Shown here piece after piece: positions 6,149-12,433 of a stretch of DNA of 12,500 nt. Source of the DNA: Symbiodinium natans (lineage: Eukaryota; Sar; Dinophyceae; Suessiales; Symbiodiniaceae). Under the pieces are notes generated by a model. The model was not told the DNA's origin. It searched no databases and saw nothing but the letters and a program-made list of their open reading frames with translations. The stretch is taken from the NCBI GenBank assembly GCA_905221605.1, contig CAJNDS010000725.1, forward strand, positions 1 to 12,500. Reading direction: 5' to 3'. The position numbers and the translations under genes are program-made. How positions within the stretch are numbered: the stretch's first letter is position 1; the number at the start of each line of letters is the position of its first letter.

Positions 6149-6262
6149 AGGGTTTAGGGTTTAGGGTTTAGGGTTTAGGGTTTAGGGTTTAGGGTTTAGG
6201 GTTTAGGGTTTAGGGTTTAGGGTTTAGGGTTTAGGGTTTAGGGCCTAGGGTTTAGGGGTTAG
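6149..6262 (+). repeat. TTTAGGG array, about 16 units
   Basis: Nearly perfect, with one CCTAGGG unit at the right. It separates the candidate exons at 6020-6134 and 6289-6428. Confidence 0.95.
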
Positions 6263-6288
6263 CTGCTGACATAGCTGGACGCACATTC

Positions 6289-7624
6289 ACGACTCCAGAT
6301 GCAGGCTGCACCATAAGGAGGGGGCATATCGTCCGGCGAGGATGTCCATCACAACCTGGTTCCCCAGATTCTCCCCAAAGCCGTGCTCGATAAATCTCGG
6401 TTCGGAAGGAAGCTTTGCTTTCAGAAATCTGGCATGGATTGGGATGTTGTAGGGTTAAGGGTATTAGGGTTGTTTAGGGTTTAGGGTTTAGGGTTTAGGG
6501 TTTAGGGTTTAGGGTTTAGGGTTCAGGGTTTAGGGTTTAGGGTTTAGGGGTTAGGGTGTTTTTGTCACAATGCCCGACCCCCCACTACAATCTACTTGGA
6601 CAGGAGCCCGCATTTCTAGCAAAGCGACCAAGCTTGGAGGGTTAAGTTAGACCTGAACAGGCTTTGAGTTTCGGAACACAAGCTGACATCGGACATTCGT
6701 CCGCAGCTCGCACCAGGACTGACTAGACCCGACATCACCTTGCCAGACCTTGCCACTGGCGTCTCTCCATAGGCCTAAAACCCTGAAGCTCTGTAAGCGG
6801 CGACCTTGTGCTGAGATTCTATGGAGATCCCGTGCTTCAGTTGCAATCCCGGGCGAGCTTTAGGGGCATGGAAAGCTCCCGCTCGCAACGAACCTTCACA
6901 GTGTGGCTAGGTGGTATATGGCAGTGCGATTGTTTCACATGTGCAAGGCTCCGAGTTGAGCTATTGTGTGTCGCAAGCCAAAGTCCATGTGAGGGTGGAA
7001 AAACCCAAACCCGAACCTTAAACCCTAAACCCTAAACCCTAAATCCTGAACCCTAAACCCTAAACCCTAAATCCTGAACCCTAAACCCTAAACCCTAAAC
7101 CCTAAACCCAAAACCCAAAACCCTAAACCGCATAGCTGCAGTCCAGGAGGCTCCCTTCTTTCCGACGCCGTGGCCTGGACCCAATCATCAGTGCAGCAGA
7201 TGAAGCCTCAGTAGCCCCGTAACCATCGTAGAATAAAGGTACCCTTTTTAGGGTTTAGGGCTTTGTTTTGAGGGTTTTGGGTGTGAGGCTTGGCTACTGT
7301 ATAGGGGAACCCAGAACCAAAACACCGTGTTACCACATTGTAGGAAGGGTACCCTTTTCTGGGTTGGCTACTTTACCATGGACCCAGAACCAAAAAACAG
7401 TGTAACCATAGTAGAATAAGGGTACCCTCTTTTTGGGTTGGTTACTTTAACTAGGGAGGCTCGAACCCCAAAAAAAGGGGACGGGTCCCCCTGAACCCTA
7501 ACCCCTGAACCCTAAACCCTAAACCCCTAACCCCTAAACCCTAAACCCTAAACCCCTAACCCCTAAACCCTAAACCCCTAAACCCTAAATAACCTCTAAA
7601 CTACCAAGAAGCCAGGGAAGCCAT
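6289..7624 (-). CDS. unknown gene with ATG, four to five exons
   Basis: The proposed exons on the minus strand are 7624-7613 (ATG, MASL), 7206-7129, 6893-6845, 6774-6653 and 6428-6287 (to TGA). The first join is strong: GC donor, AG acceptor, AAGC duplication. It gives MASLASSAALMIGSRPRRRK, then EGSLLDCSYA, a Ser/Ala/Arg-rich start like an organelle-targeting peptide. The second intron starts with GT of a telomeric unit. The 6774-6653 exon contains SGKVWQGDVGSS and CQLVFRNSKPVQ, a pattern faintly like the first strands of a VHL beta-domain, which is a weak guess. The last exon reads ARFLKAKLPSEPRFIEHG, then FGENLGNQVVMDILAGRYAP, clearly protein-like but of no family I can name. The join between 6653 and 6428 is not resolved in phase, so these may be two genes. 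Confidence 0.5.
6449..6560 (+). repeat. TTTAGGG array, about 14 units
   Basis: Irregular at both edges (GGGTTAAGGGTATTAGGGTTG at the left) and clean in the middle, which suggests decay from the borders. Confidence 0.9.
7015..7128 (-). repeat. CCCTAAA array with TCCTGAA variants
   Basis: Two units read AATCCTGAACC in a repeated 28-bp pattern (7041-7069 and 7069-7090), a small higher-order period. On the coding strand its edge provides GTTTAGGG after the exon ending at 7129. Confidence 0.9.
7207..7608 (-). mobile_element. introner-like element within a start-codon exon
   Basis: A 402-bp insertion is flanked by AAGC direct repeats (7203-7206 and 7609-7612). Its left end is CTCAGTAGCCCCGTAACC and its right end CTACCAAG, inverted versions of the CTTGGTAG tip. 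It separates codons 4 and 5 of the gene starting at 7624. Inside, two to three tandem interior modules repeat the phrases GGGTACCCTTTT, TTGGCTACTTTA and GAACCAAAAAACAGTGT (7240-7475), followed by CCCTAAA units (7495-7590). The element thus looks like tandemly amplified introner interior plus telomeric repeats. Confidence 0.75.
7495..7590 (-). repeat. CCCTAAA/CCCCTAA array inside an introner
   Basis: Seven- and eight-base units alternate (CCCTAAA and CCCCTAA). Confidence 0.9.
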
Positions 7625-7694
7625 GTCGCACGTTCAGGTCGTTGCACATCTCCTGACGAGAGCTGAGCCGGGCGCTTCAGAGGCTCAATTCGAA

Positions 7695-7823
7695 GGTTTA
7701 GGGTTTTAGGGTTTAGGGTTTGGGGTTTGGGGTTCGGGGTTTGGGGTTTGGGGTTTGGAGTTTGGGGTTTGGGGTTTGGGGGTTGAGGTTTGGGGTTTGG
7801 GGTTTGGGGTTTAGGGTTTAGGG
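7695..7823 (+). repeat. TTTGGGG-rich telomeric variant array
   Basis: Most units are TTTGGGG rather than TTTAGGG, with a few TTTAGGG units at each edge. It yields a false Pro-Asn-Lys repeat ORF on the minus strand. Confidence 0.9.
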
Positions 7824-7966
7824 CCCCCACCATACTGAAAGAGTTCACAAGCCGATTCGGCATTCTGTTTCGAGCTCCCTACATACTGCGGACAAGGCGC
7901 TGTCAGGCCGAAGAGAACTGAGAAAACCACACCTGGGTTCTGGGATGTTTCCCTATACAAACAGGG
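7824..7966 (-). CDS. open island, possible exon
   Basis: One minus frame is open across the whole island and includes NPGVVFSVLFGLTAPCPQY and GSSKQNAESACELFQ. No splice pair or flanking duplication was identified, and the product is unknown. It could be an upstream exon or untranslated leader of the gene at 6289-7624, or an exon of another gene. Confidence 0.3.
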
Positions 7967-8152
7967 CTTAGGGTTTAGGGTTTAGGGTTTAGGGTTTAAG
8001 GGAGTAACTCAGGAATGAAAAGGGTGCCCGTCTTTCAGGGCCTGCATAAAGGAACCTAAGCCCTGAAAAAGGGGAATAAGGCCCTACTCTGACTCCTAGA
8101 TAATCAGTTCCGAGGAACCCAGCCAGAATGCAACCCACCGGAGCTTCTTCTC
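7967..8152. repeat. short TTTAGGG array and introner remnant
   Basis: Four TTTAGGG units (7967-8000) are followed by an introner-like interior (GGGTGCCC, GGCCTGCATAAAGGAACC, CTGAAAAAGGGGAATAAGGCCC) at about 8017-8096. Its tips are CTCAGGAATG and CTCCTAG, related to the CTC and CTAGG end types. An exon of the next gene occupies 8099-8152. Confidence 0.65.
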
Positions 8153-8665
8153 CTTGGTAGCCCAGTAACCAAGGGTACCCTAAACCCTAAACCCTAAACC
8201 CTAAACCCTAAACCCTAAACCCTAAACCCTAAACCCTAAACCCTAAACCCTAAACCCTAAACCCTAAACCCTAAACCCTAAACCCTAAAACCCTTTCTTA
8301 GGTTGCCTACTTTCATAAGGGAACCTTGCACCGCCAAAAAAGGGGGAAAAAGGGCACCACTGGACTACCAAGTCTCCGTGCTGCCCAGCTTGAGCATCTG
8401 CAGGCACTGTAGCCTGCGCAGTGATGTGTAGGGTTTAGGGTTTAGGGTTTAGGGTTTAGGGTTTAGGGTTTAGGGCTTAGGGCTTAGGGCTCAGGGCTTA
8501 GGGCTTAGGGTTTGGGGTTTAGGGTTTGGGGTTTAGGGTTTCGGGTTTTAAAGCTTGCAGCGTTGAAGGCCGTCGCAAAACCTTCACAGTCTGCAAGAAG
8601 GGCATCTGCAGTGATGGAGTGGCGTAGGCCAGGGGACCGATTTCAGATTTCATATCTGCTCCCAT
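8099..8665 (-). CDS. unknown gene with ATG, three visible exons
   Basis: The proposed exons are 8665-8559, 8413-8377 and 8152 to about 8099. The ATG at 8665-8663 follows an in-frame TGA and opens MGADMKSEIGPLAY, then ATPSLQMPFLQTVKVLRRPS. A GC-AG intron of 145 nt holding a telomeric array leads to LQCLQMLKLGST. A second intron (8376-8153, GA-AG, duplication GAGA) leads to EKKLRWVAFWLGSSELII, after which TAG follows. The chosen frame is rich in G or C at third positions. An alternative donor at 8554 would give a different open frame with poor GC3, so it is disfavoured. KLRWVAFWLGS recalls a beta-strand pair of a PH-like domain, but that is a guess. Upstream 8666-8890 is AT-rich and probably promoter or leader. 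Confidence 0.6.
8153..8372 (-). mobile_element. introner with a telomeric array nested inside, forming an intron
   Basis: The left tip CTTGGTAGCCCAGTAACC and right tip GGACTACCAAG are inverted copies, and TCTC direct repeats flank them (8149-8152 and 8373-8376). The interior has GGGTACCC at the left, then about 16 CCCTAAA units, then TTAGGTTGCCTACTTTCATAAGGGAACC and an A-rich run before GGGCACCA. The telomeric block sits between introner modules that are contiguous in the copy at 1027-1142. The intron on the minus strand begins GAGA and ends CCAAG. Confidence 0.85.
8178..8291 (-). repeat. CCCTAAA array, about 16 units, perfect
   Basis: Among the most homogeneous arrays in the window, which suggests it is young. 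It lies inside the introner at 8153-8372. Confidence 0.95.
8429..8550 (+). repeat. TTTAGGG array with CTTAGGG and TTTGGGG variants
   Basis: Perfect units at the left change to CTTAGGG near 8475-8510 and TTTGGGG near 8512-8535. It fills the intron between exons 1 and 2 of the gene at 8099-8665. Confidence 0.95.
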
Positions 8666-8890
8666 ACTACCATTTCAACAAACTGATGAGATTTTTGTAA
8701 TGATGTTTAAGCGTTGCCTATGGTTCCTTTCTCTTACTATCTTGGTACGGTCGCTTCGAGATAGGTCCAAAACACCACAGATGCGAAAAAAAAAGTTATG
8801 CACATTATGTTGCTCAGATTCTCGTGCGCTCATCGTTTTCCGAATTCCGTTTCATAAACCAAAGTTTAAAAATGAAATTCATTGAAAATA
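8666..8890. promoter_or_regulatory. AT-rich intergenic stretch, putative promoter or leader
   Basis: Base composition here is visibly more AT-rich than in neighbouring islands, with A9 near 8787 and several T-rich runs. It lies between a candidate terminal exon (8945-9013) and the ATG at 8665 on the same strand, which suits an intergenic region. Two short plus ORFs cross it but have no motif. I see no TATA box; T-rich motifs are reported for dinoflagellate promoters, but this assignment rests on position alone. Confidence 0.35.
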
Positions 8891-8944
8891 CCTCCCCCCC
8901 ACCTGATTAGAAGTCTCGAAGCTCTGATTGTAATGGCCAAGCAC

Positions 8945-9013
8945 TTACAAACCCTGCTGTGCTGGATGCATAGCGTGCAGCCGCGTGTCTCCGAACTCAA
9001 ACACCCGACGATC
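8945..9013 (-). CDS. candidate terminal exon, unknown
   Basis: After the acceptor GATTCAG (9015-9014) a phase-0 minus frame reads DRRVFEFGDTRLHAMHPAQQ then GL and stops at TAA (8947-8945). A GT lies inside the last codons, so splicing instead of termination is possible. GATC occurs upstream at several places as a possible duplication partner, but none gives an open join, so the preceding exon is unknown. Confidence 0.45.
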   Translation of the reverse strand, partial: DRRVFEFGDTRLHAMHPAQQGL

Positions 9014-9029
9014 CTGAATCACAAGCAGG

Positions 9030-9183
9030 TTTAGGGTTTGGGGTTTAGGGTTTTGGGTTTGGGGTTTAGGGTTTAGGTTTAGGGTTTAGGGTTTAGGGTT
9101 TAGGGTTTAGGGTTTAGGGTTTAGGGTTTAGGGTTTAGGGTTTAGGGTTTAGGGTTTAGGGTTTAGGGTGTACGGTTTAGGGC
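9030..9183 (+). repeat. TTTAGGG array, about 20 units
   Basis: TTTGGGG variants and a shortened unit lie at the left, then perfect units, then GTGTACGG and CTTAGAG decay at the right. Confidence 0.95.
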
Positions 9184-9396
9184 TTAGAGCCAGTTTATTT
9201 AGGGTTTAGGGCCAGTGTAGGGTTTGCGGCTCATGTTCCGCACATTCCCAGTCTTCAGAACAGGTTTACACTTCGATGATCTTGTCAGTCAGGGCGCAGG
9301 ATGCATGCCCAAAACAAGTGGACCAAGTTGTTGATCATGTACCCGTACTCCTGGCGTGATGCAGGACAACATGTGGTGCAAGAAGCCTGGTCGAGC
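9184..9396. other. island with a possible minus exon
   Basis: A minus frame after CGCCAG (near 9357) reads EYGYMINNLVHLFWACILRP and then stops. It is protein-like, but its splice partners are not found. The same strand also holds the 3' end of the membrane-protein model in another frame. Confidence 0.3.
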
Positions 9397-10363
9397 TCAC
9401 AGAAGCCGACTGGACAGGAAAGACCTCACGGAAATGACCCTAAACCCTAAACCCTAAACCGTAAACCCTAAACCCTAAACCCTAAACCCTAAACACTAGA
9501 CCCTGCTCTTGAGTCACAAGCTGTGCTCCTCATTGGGTCCAAAGACCTTCTTTGCCACGTGCGAAAGCAACACTGACCAAACATGCTGCTCAACAGCTGG
9601 CTGCGGCCAATAAGAGCACAAGGGGTTTAGGGTTTAGGGTTTAGGGATTAGGTTTTAGGGTTCGTCAAGCTTCTCAACATAAATCCGGGCGCGACAGGGA
9701 CAAGGACAATCACGCTGACAGCAATGGCCGCGATGACGCAGCGTGCGAGCGGAAGCCTCGTACGGGTGCAATGATGTTTGTCACGCTGCCACTGCCGTGA
9801 TGCAAGACACCAACTTGCCCTGCACGCCCTCATGATCACGCTCTGGCAAGTCACATCGGCTCCCTCTGCTGCCAAGAGACCACACGGCTTCTTCCACGCA
9901 GCAGTTGCTAAGCATCCAGGGATACTTGGATGCCTGCCATGGCATTTGATTTAGGGTTTAGGTTTTAGGGTTTAGGGTTCAGGGTTCAGGGTTCAGGTTT
10001 TTAGGGTTTAGGGTTTAGGGTTTCAAAGCCCCTCCGCGCAGTGGCCCTGCACGACCCACAAGCATAACTTTTGGTAGTATTGGACCTCTAAATCCTGAAC
10101 CCTAAACCCCGAACCCTGAACCCTAAACCCTGAACCCTTAATTAACCCTTAATCCTAAACCCAAAAAAGCCCAAAACCCATCTAAACCCTAAACCCGAAA
10201 CCCGAAACCCTAAACCCTAAACCCTAAACCCTAAACCCGAAACCCTACCTCAAGCAACTATGGCCGCGTTCGGCAATGCTGCTCAGCGACCATCATCGAC
10301 AGGGAAGCCCCGAACATGAAGCCGATGAAAGTTCTTGAAGTTCCCACACCAAAGTCTGAGAAC
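9397..10363 (-). CDS. predicted small membrane protein, five exons visible
   Basis: Exons on the minus strand are 10363-10291, 10085-10030, 9756-9679, 9588-9547 and 9424-9397 (TGA). Joined, they read FSDFGVGTSRTFIGFMFGAS, then LSMM, VQYYQKLCLWVVQGHCAEG, LPLARCVIAAIAVSVIVLVP, then a polar tail with CFRTWQRR and SFLSSRLL. At least two hydrophobic segments suit transmembrane helices. Donors are GT, GC, GT and GT. Flanking repeats are weak (GTC), AAGC, CTCAAC (part of a 9-of-10 match) and AAAGAC. All four introns contain telomeric units. The tail frame after 9588 is less sure, since another frame there is open longer. The N-terminus is missing. No family is recognised. Confidence 0.55.
9425..9540 (-). 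mobile_element. short telomeric insertion forming an intron (GT-AG), 6-bp duplication
   Basis: The direct repeat AAAGAC (9419-9424 and 9541-9546) brackets a segment that starts CTCACGG and ends GGGTCC and holds about nine CCCTAAA units (9438-9498). On the coding strand the donor is GTCTTT and the acceptor is CGTGAG. Clear inverted tips are lacking. Confidence 0.7.
9589..9678 (-). mobile_element. 90-nt intron with imperfect 10-bp flanking repeat
   Basis: GCTTCTCAAC (9669-9678) and GCTGCTCAAC (9585-9594) match at 9 of 10 bases. On the coding strand the donor GT opens one copy and the AG closes the other. Five degenerate TTTAGGG units lie at 9624-9661. Splicing removes one repeat copy at each side and keeps frame. 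Confidence 0.5.
9757..10025 (-). mobile_element. telomere-bearing insertion forming an intron (GC-AG)
   Basis: It is flanked by AAGC (9753-9756 and 10026-10029). The left end CTCGTACGG resembles the CTC ends seen at 9425, 10364 and 7207. A TTTAGGG array with TTTCAGG variants lies at 9950-10024. The non-telomeric part has an open minus frame and the inverted repeat GCATCCA with TGGATGC (about 9913-9934), so it may once have been something else. Confidence 0.6.
10086..10290 (-). repeat. CCCTAAA/CCCGAAA/CCTGAAC array in an intron
   Basis: It contains many variant units (TCCTGAAC, CCCCGAAC, CCCGAAA) and the phrase CTTAATTAACCCTTAAT, much more diverged than the arrays near 2000-2600 and 8178-8291. 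It fills the intron between the first two visible membrane-protein exons. Confidence 0.85.
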
Positions 10364-10373
10364 CTCATCGTCG

Positions 10374-10458
10374 GTTTAGGGTTTAGGGTTTGGGGTTTAG
10401 GGTTTCGGGTTTGGGGTTTGGGGTTTAGGGTTGAGGGTTAGGGTTTAGGATTTCGGGT
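10374..10458 (+). repeat. TTTAGGG array with TTTCGGG and TTTGGGG variants
   Basis: About twelve units of mixed type directly upstream, on the coding strand, of the 10363 exon. Confidence 0.9.
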
Positions 10459-10936
10459 TTGGAGACGATCTTACACACGCAAACTACGGCACATGCAGTG
10501 CTCTGATCAATCAAGGCAGGACTGATGCGAGGAAATCTGCATGGGTGAGTTCTCGAAACTATTGCCCCTTTTGGGGTTGAAATTCAAAATATTTTGGGCT
10601 CGGGACCATAATTGTGGGAAGTGACCAACTCATGCACATTGTAGCCCTTGCTGATGGAAAACAAATCTCAGCTGCTCCAAAATGACTTGTCTGTGCCGGT
10701 TTAGTAGGGGGATGTAAGGTACCTCATTCCCTCAATCCCTACTAGGAACCAGGAAGTAAAGTACCAATTGTCTCCACCCCCACCCAACCCCCTCTATACT
10801 GCCCCCCCCCCCCCCAGGTTCCCCCCTTAAATAACCTTAATCAGGCTTAATTTTTCAAACAGCCTTAATTCTGGGTGGAACCTAGGGGGTAGTTTTGAGG
10901 GGGGTCGTATGGAGGGGGGGTGGTAAAGAGGGCAAC
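10459..10936. other. unique stretch with C tract and element remnants
   Basis: The island at 10459-10545 is open on both strands. The plus frame ends at a textbook GTGAGT, while the minus frame contains ACAVVCVCKIV, so it may be an exon on either strand. The part 10560-10930 has a GGTACC with GTAGGGATTGAGGG phrase, a C14 run (near 10802-10815), several TTAATT/TTAAGG motifs and G-rich runs. It looks like intron with element remnants similar to those at 101-165. Confidence 0.45.
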
Positions 10937-11017
10937 CCCTGATATCGTGAGCTGTGATAGTGCTGTGCCTCGCCGGAACACTTGCGACTGGACATCGTTG
11001 GGCGAAGCAGCTTCCAT
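10937..11017 (-). CDS. candidate first exon with ATG
   Basis: ATG at 11017-11015 opens a 27-codon minus frame, MEAASPNDVQSQVFRRG then TALSQLTISG, ending at a GT donor (10936-10935). The frame stays open well past the donor. It lies upstream of the membrane-protein exons on the same strand, so it may be their start, but the exon that would connect them is not resolved. Confidence 0.4.
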
Positions 11018-11032
11018 GGATGTTTCGGGTTA

Positions 11033-11091
11033 ACCCTAAACCCTAAACCCTCAACCCTCAACCCTAAACCCTAAACCCTAAATTTAGGGTT
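11033..11091 (-). repeat. CCCTAAA array ending in a perfect telomeric palindrome
   Basis: About seven units including two CCCTCAA, ending in AACCCTAAATTTAGGGTT (11074-11091), an 18-bp perfect palindrome where the unit switches to TTTAGGG orientation. Confidence 0.95.
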
Positions 11092-11247
11092 CTGCTACCC
11101 TATCAGATCCAGAGATGCCTGGACATGCGGGGATCCCACAAGCGTCAAGGCTGCCCAAGTCCACATCCCGGGCAAGACCAAGACTAACTTCCTTTCGCGG
11201 ATCTTTCGCGGACGACCCCACGTCATACACATGCAAATCTTAACCCT
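11090..11247 (+). CDS. possible plus-strand exon, unknown
   Basis: A plus frame directly after a telomeric TTTAG reads FCYPIRSRDAWTCGDPTS, then VKAAQVHIPGKTKTNFLSR and IFRGRPHVIHMQI before entering CCCTAAA units. About 70 percent of codons end in G or C. The minus strand is open too but with weaker codon bias. If real, it would be divergent from the minus-strand genes. No family is recognised. Confidence 0.4.
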
Positions 11248-11580
11248 AGACCCTAAACCCTAAACTCTAAACCCTACTTGTTAACCTATCATTAATAAAC
11301 GGGGTGGGAACTATAATATTCGGCCGGCCCAAGAGCTTTTTCAATTAGCTGTGGTTCCAGGCTCATATGTCCACACAGATTTATATTGGGGGCTCCGGTG
11401 AGAACGATAAGACGGTGACAAATTCTCAAATTCGGCGGGCCAGGACTCCAAAAATATTTCTGCAGATTGCTTGCTGTAAGAGCCGCAGAGCGAAAAGAGC
11501 TGCACAGAGCAGGCCAGAACCCTTCAAGCCACAGCAGACCCTTCGAGACAACAAACCCTCCCCAGACCCCCAAGACCCCC
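11241..11580. other. short telomeric array and unassigned unique sequence
   Basis: CCCTAAA units with CTCTAAA variants occupy 11241-11276. The rest to about 11560 is open in plus frames (for example from an ATG at 11367) and a minus frame, none with a recognisable motif. Confidence 0.4.
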
Positions 11581-11680
11581 AGAAGACCCCCAGAAGACCC
11601 CCAGAAGACCCCCAGAAGACCCCCAGACCCCCCGACCCCCAGACCCGCCAGACCCCAAGACCCCCAGCCTCCCAGACCCA
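11560..11680 (+). repeat. 11-bp minisatellite AGAAGACCCCC and degenerate copies
   Basis: Four perfect copies lie at 11581-11624, followed and preceded by AGACCCCC-type partial units. The strong strand asymmetry (G-free pyrimidine blocks) creates overlapping long ORFs on both strands with Pro-rich or Gly-rich products that are probably not genes. Confidence 0.85.
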
Positions 11681-11808
11681 GAGACCTTGTGTTTACCACC
11701 CTCAAACTCACCGGATGCAAAACAGATTTTTGTGTTGTTGAGGGGGGGTTGTGAAAGACATGTCACATACCCCCCCTGCTGCAGCCGTGTATGTTCTTGC
11801 AGCTCAAA
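11681..11808. other. short spacer, no gene seen
   Basis: Unique sequence with a G7 run and a C7 run (near 11740 and 11770) and no supported exon. Confidence 0.5.
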
Positions 11809-11903
11809 CCCTGAACCCTAAACCCTAAACCCTAAACCCTAAACCCTAAACCCTAAACCCTAAACCCTAAACCCTAAACCCTAAACCCTAAACCCTAAAC
11901 CCT
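11809..11903 (-). repeat. CCCTAAA array, about 13 units
   Basis: Very homogeneous apart from one CCCTGAA unit at the left edge. Confidence 0.95.
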
Positions 11904-12049
11904 TTTTTGAACTCGGGCTCTCTGAGATGCCCTAAACCGTCAGAATCTGATTACAACCGGGAGCTGCTTGCTGCAGCCCGGCTGCATCTGGCTGATGTTC
12001 CTCGCGGCTCGTTGGGCTTTTCTACAAGGCTTGGATTGCAGCACAGGAG
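11904..12049. other. island with open frames on both strands
   Basis: A plus frame contains SESDYNRELLAAARLHLADV and a minus frame contains KAQRAARNISQMQPGCSKQL. Codon bias is slightly better on the minus strand, which also fits neighbouring gene direction. Splice sites are not settled. Confidence 0.35.
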
Positions 12050-12240
12050 TGTAGGGTTTAGGGGTTTAGGGGTTTAGGGGTTTAGGGTTTAGGGTTTAGG
12101 GTTTAGGGTTTAGGGTTTAGGGTTTAGGGTTTAGGGTTTAGGGTTTAGGGTTTAGGGTTTAGGGCTTAGGGTTTAGGTTTTGGGGTTTATGGTTTGGGGT
12201 TTGGGGTTTGGGGTTTGGGGTTTGGGGTTTAGGGTGTAGG
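12050..12240 (+). repeat. TTTAGGG array changing to TTTGGGG
   Basis: Starts with three 8-bp TTTAGGGG units, continues with about 13 perfect heptamers and ends with about seven TTTGGGG units before a GTGTAGGG. Confidence 0.95.
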
Positions 12241-12250
12241 GCCGGGCTGT

Positions 12251-12349
12251 TCAACGGATGCACTGCCACGGCCTGGGCATGTAGTGGAAGCCTGAAGCGA
12301 AGGGGTCGCCCTTGAAGTTGTTCCCCGGAGGATTGGCGAACATGAGGGC
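12251..12349 (-). CDS. terminal exon of an unknown conserved-looking protein
   Basis: After the acceptor TTTGCCCAG (12351-12350) a phase-0 minus frame reads ALMFANPPGNNFKGDPFASG, then FHYMPRPWQCIR and TGA (12253-12251), 32 residues plus stop. Nearly every codon ends in G or C. The frame also stays open a short way upstream. Pro, Trp, Cys and aromatic residues give it the look of a conserved C-terminus, but I cannot name the family. The rest of the gene lies to the right, separated by the array at 12376-12433. Confidence 0.65.
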   Translation of the reverse strand, partial: ALMFANPPGNNFKGDPFASGFHYMPRPWQCIR

Positions 12350-12375
12350 CTGGGCAAAGTGGGGCGAAAATGGGG

Positions 12376-12433
12376 TCTAGGGTTTAGGGTTTAGGGTTTA
12401 GGGTTCAGGGTTCAGGGTTCAGGGTTTGGGCTT
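12376..12433 (+). repeat. TTTAGGG/TTCAGGG array
   Basis: About eight units, half TTTAGGG and half TTCAGGG, in the intron before the terminal exon at 12251-12349. The last 65 bases of the window are unassigned. Confidence 0.9.

Noticed and set aside
6653-6774. Firm assignment of a VHL beta-domain
   Set aside because: Only the CQLVFRN-type strand pattern is suggestive; the diagnostic following residues are not found in the next exon.
7585-7863. Minus-strand ORF with repeated NPKPQTP units
   Set aside because: The repeat is a translation of TTTGGGG-type telomeric DNA; only parts of the flanking islands might be exons, in other frames.
8641-8890. AT-rich stretch as a mitochondrial or plastid DNA insertion
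   Set aside because: Composition differs from neighbours, but I could not match it to any organelle gene by eye.
9648-9950. Full-length minus ORF at 9648-9950 as one exon
   Set aside because: The AAGC duplication and phase support an exon starting only at 9756; the upstream part then falls in an intron.
11292-11766. Four overlapping Gly- or Pro-rich ORFs
   Set aside because: They arise from the 11-bp minisatellite and skewed base composition; no motif or splice support.
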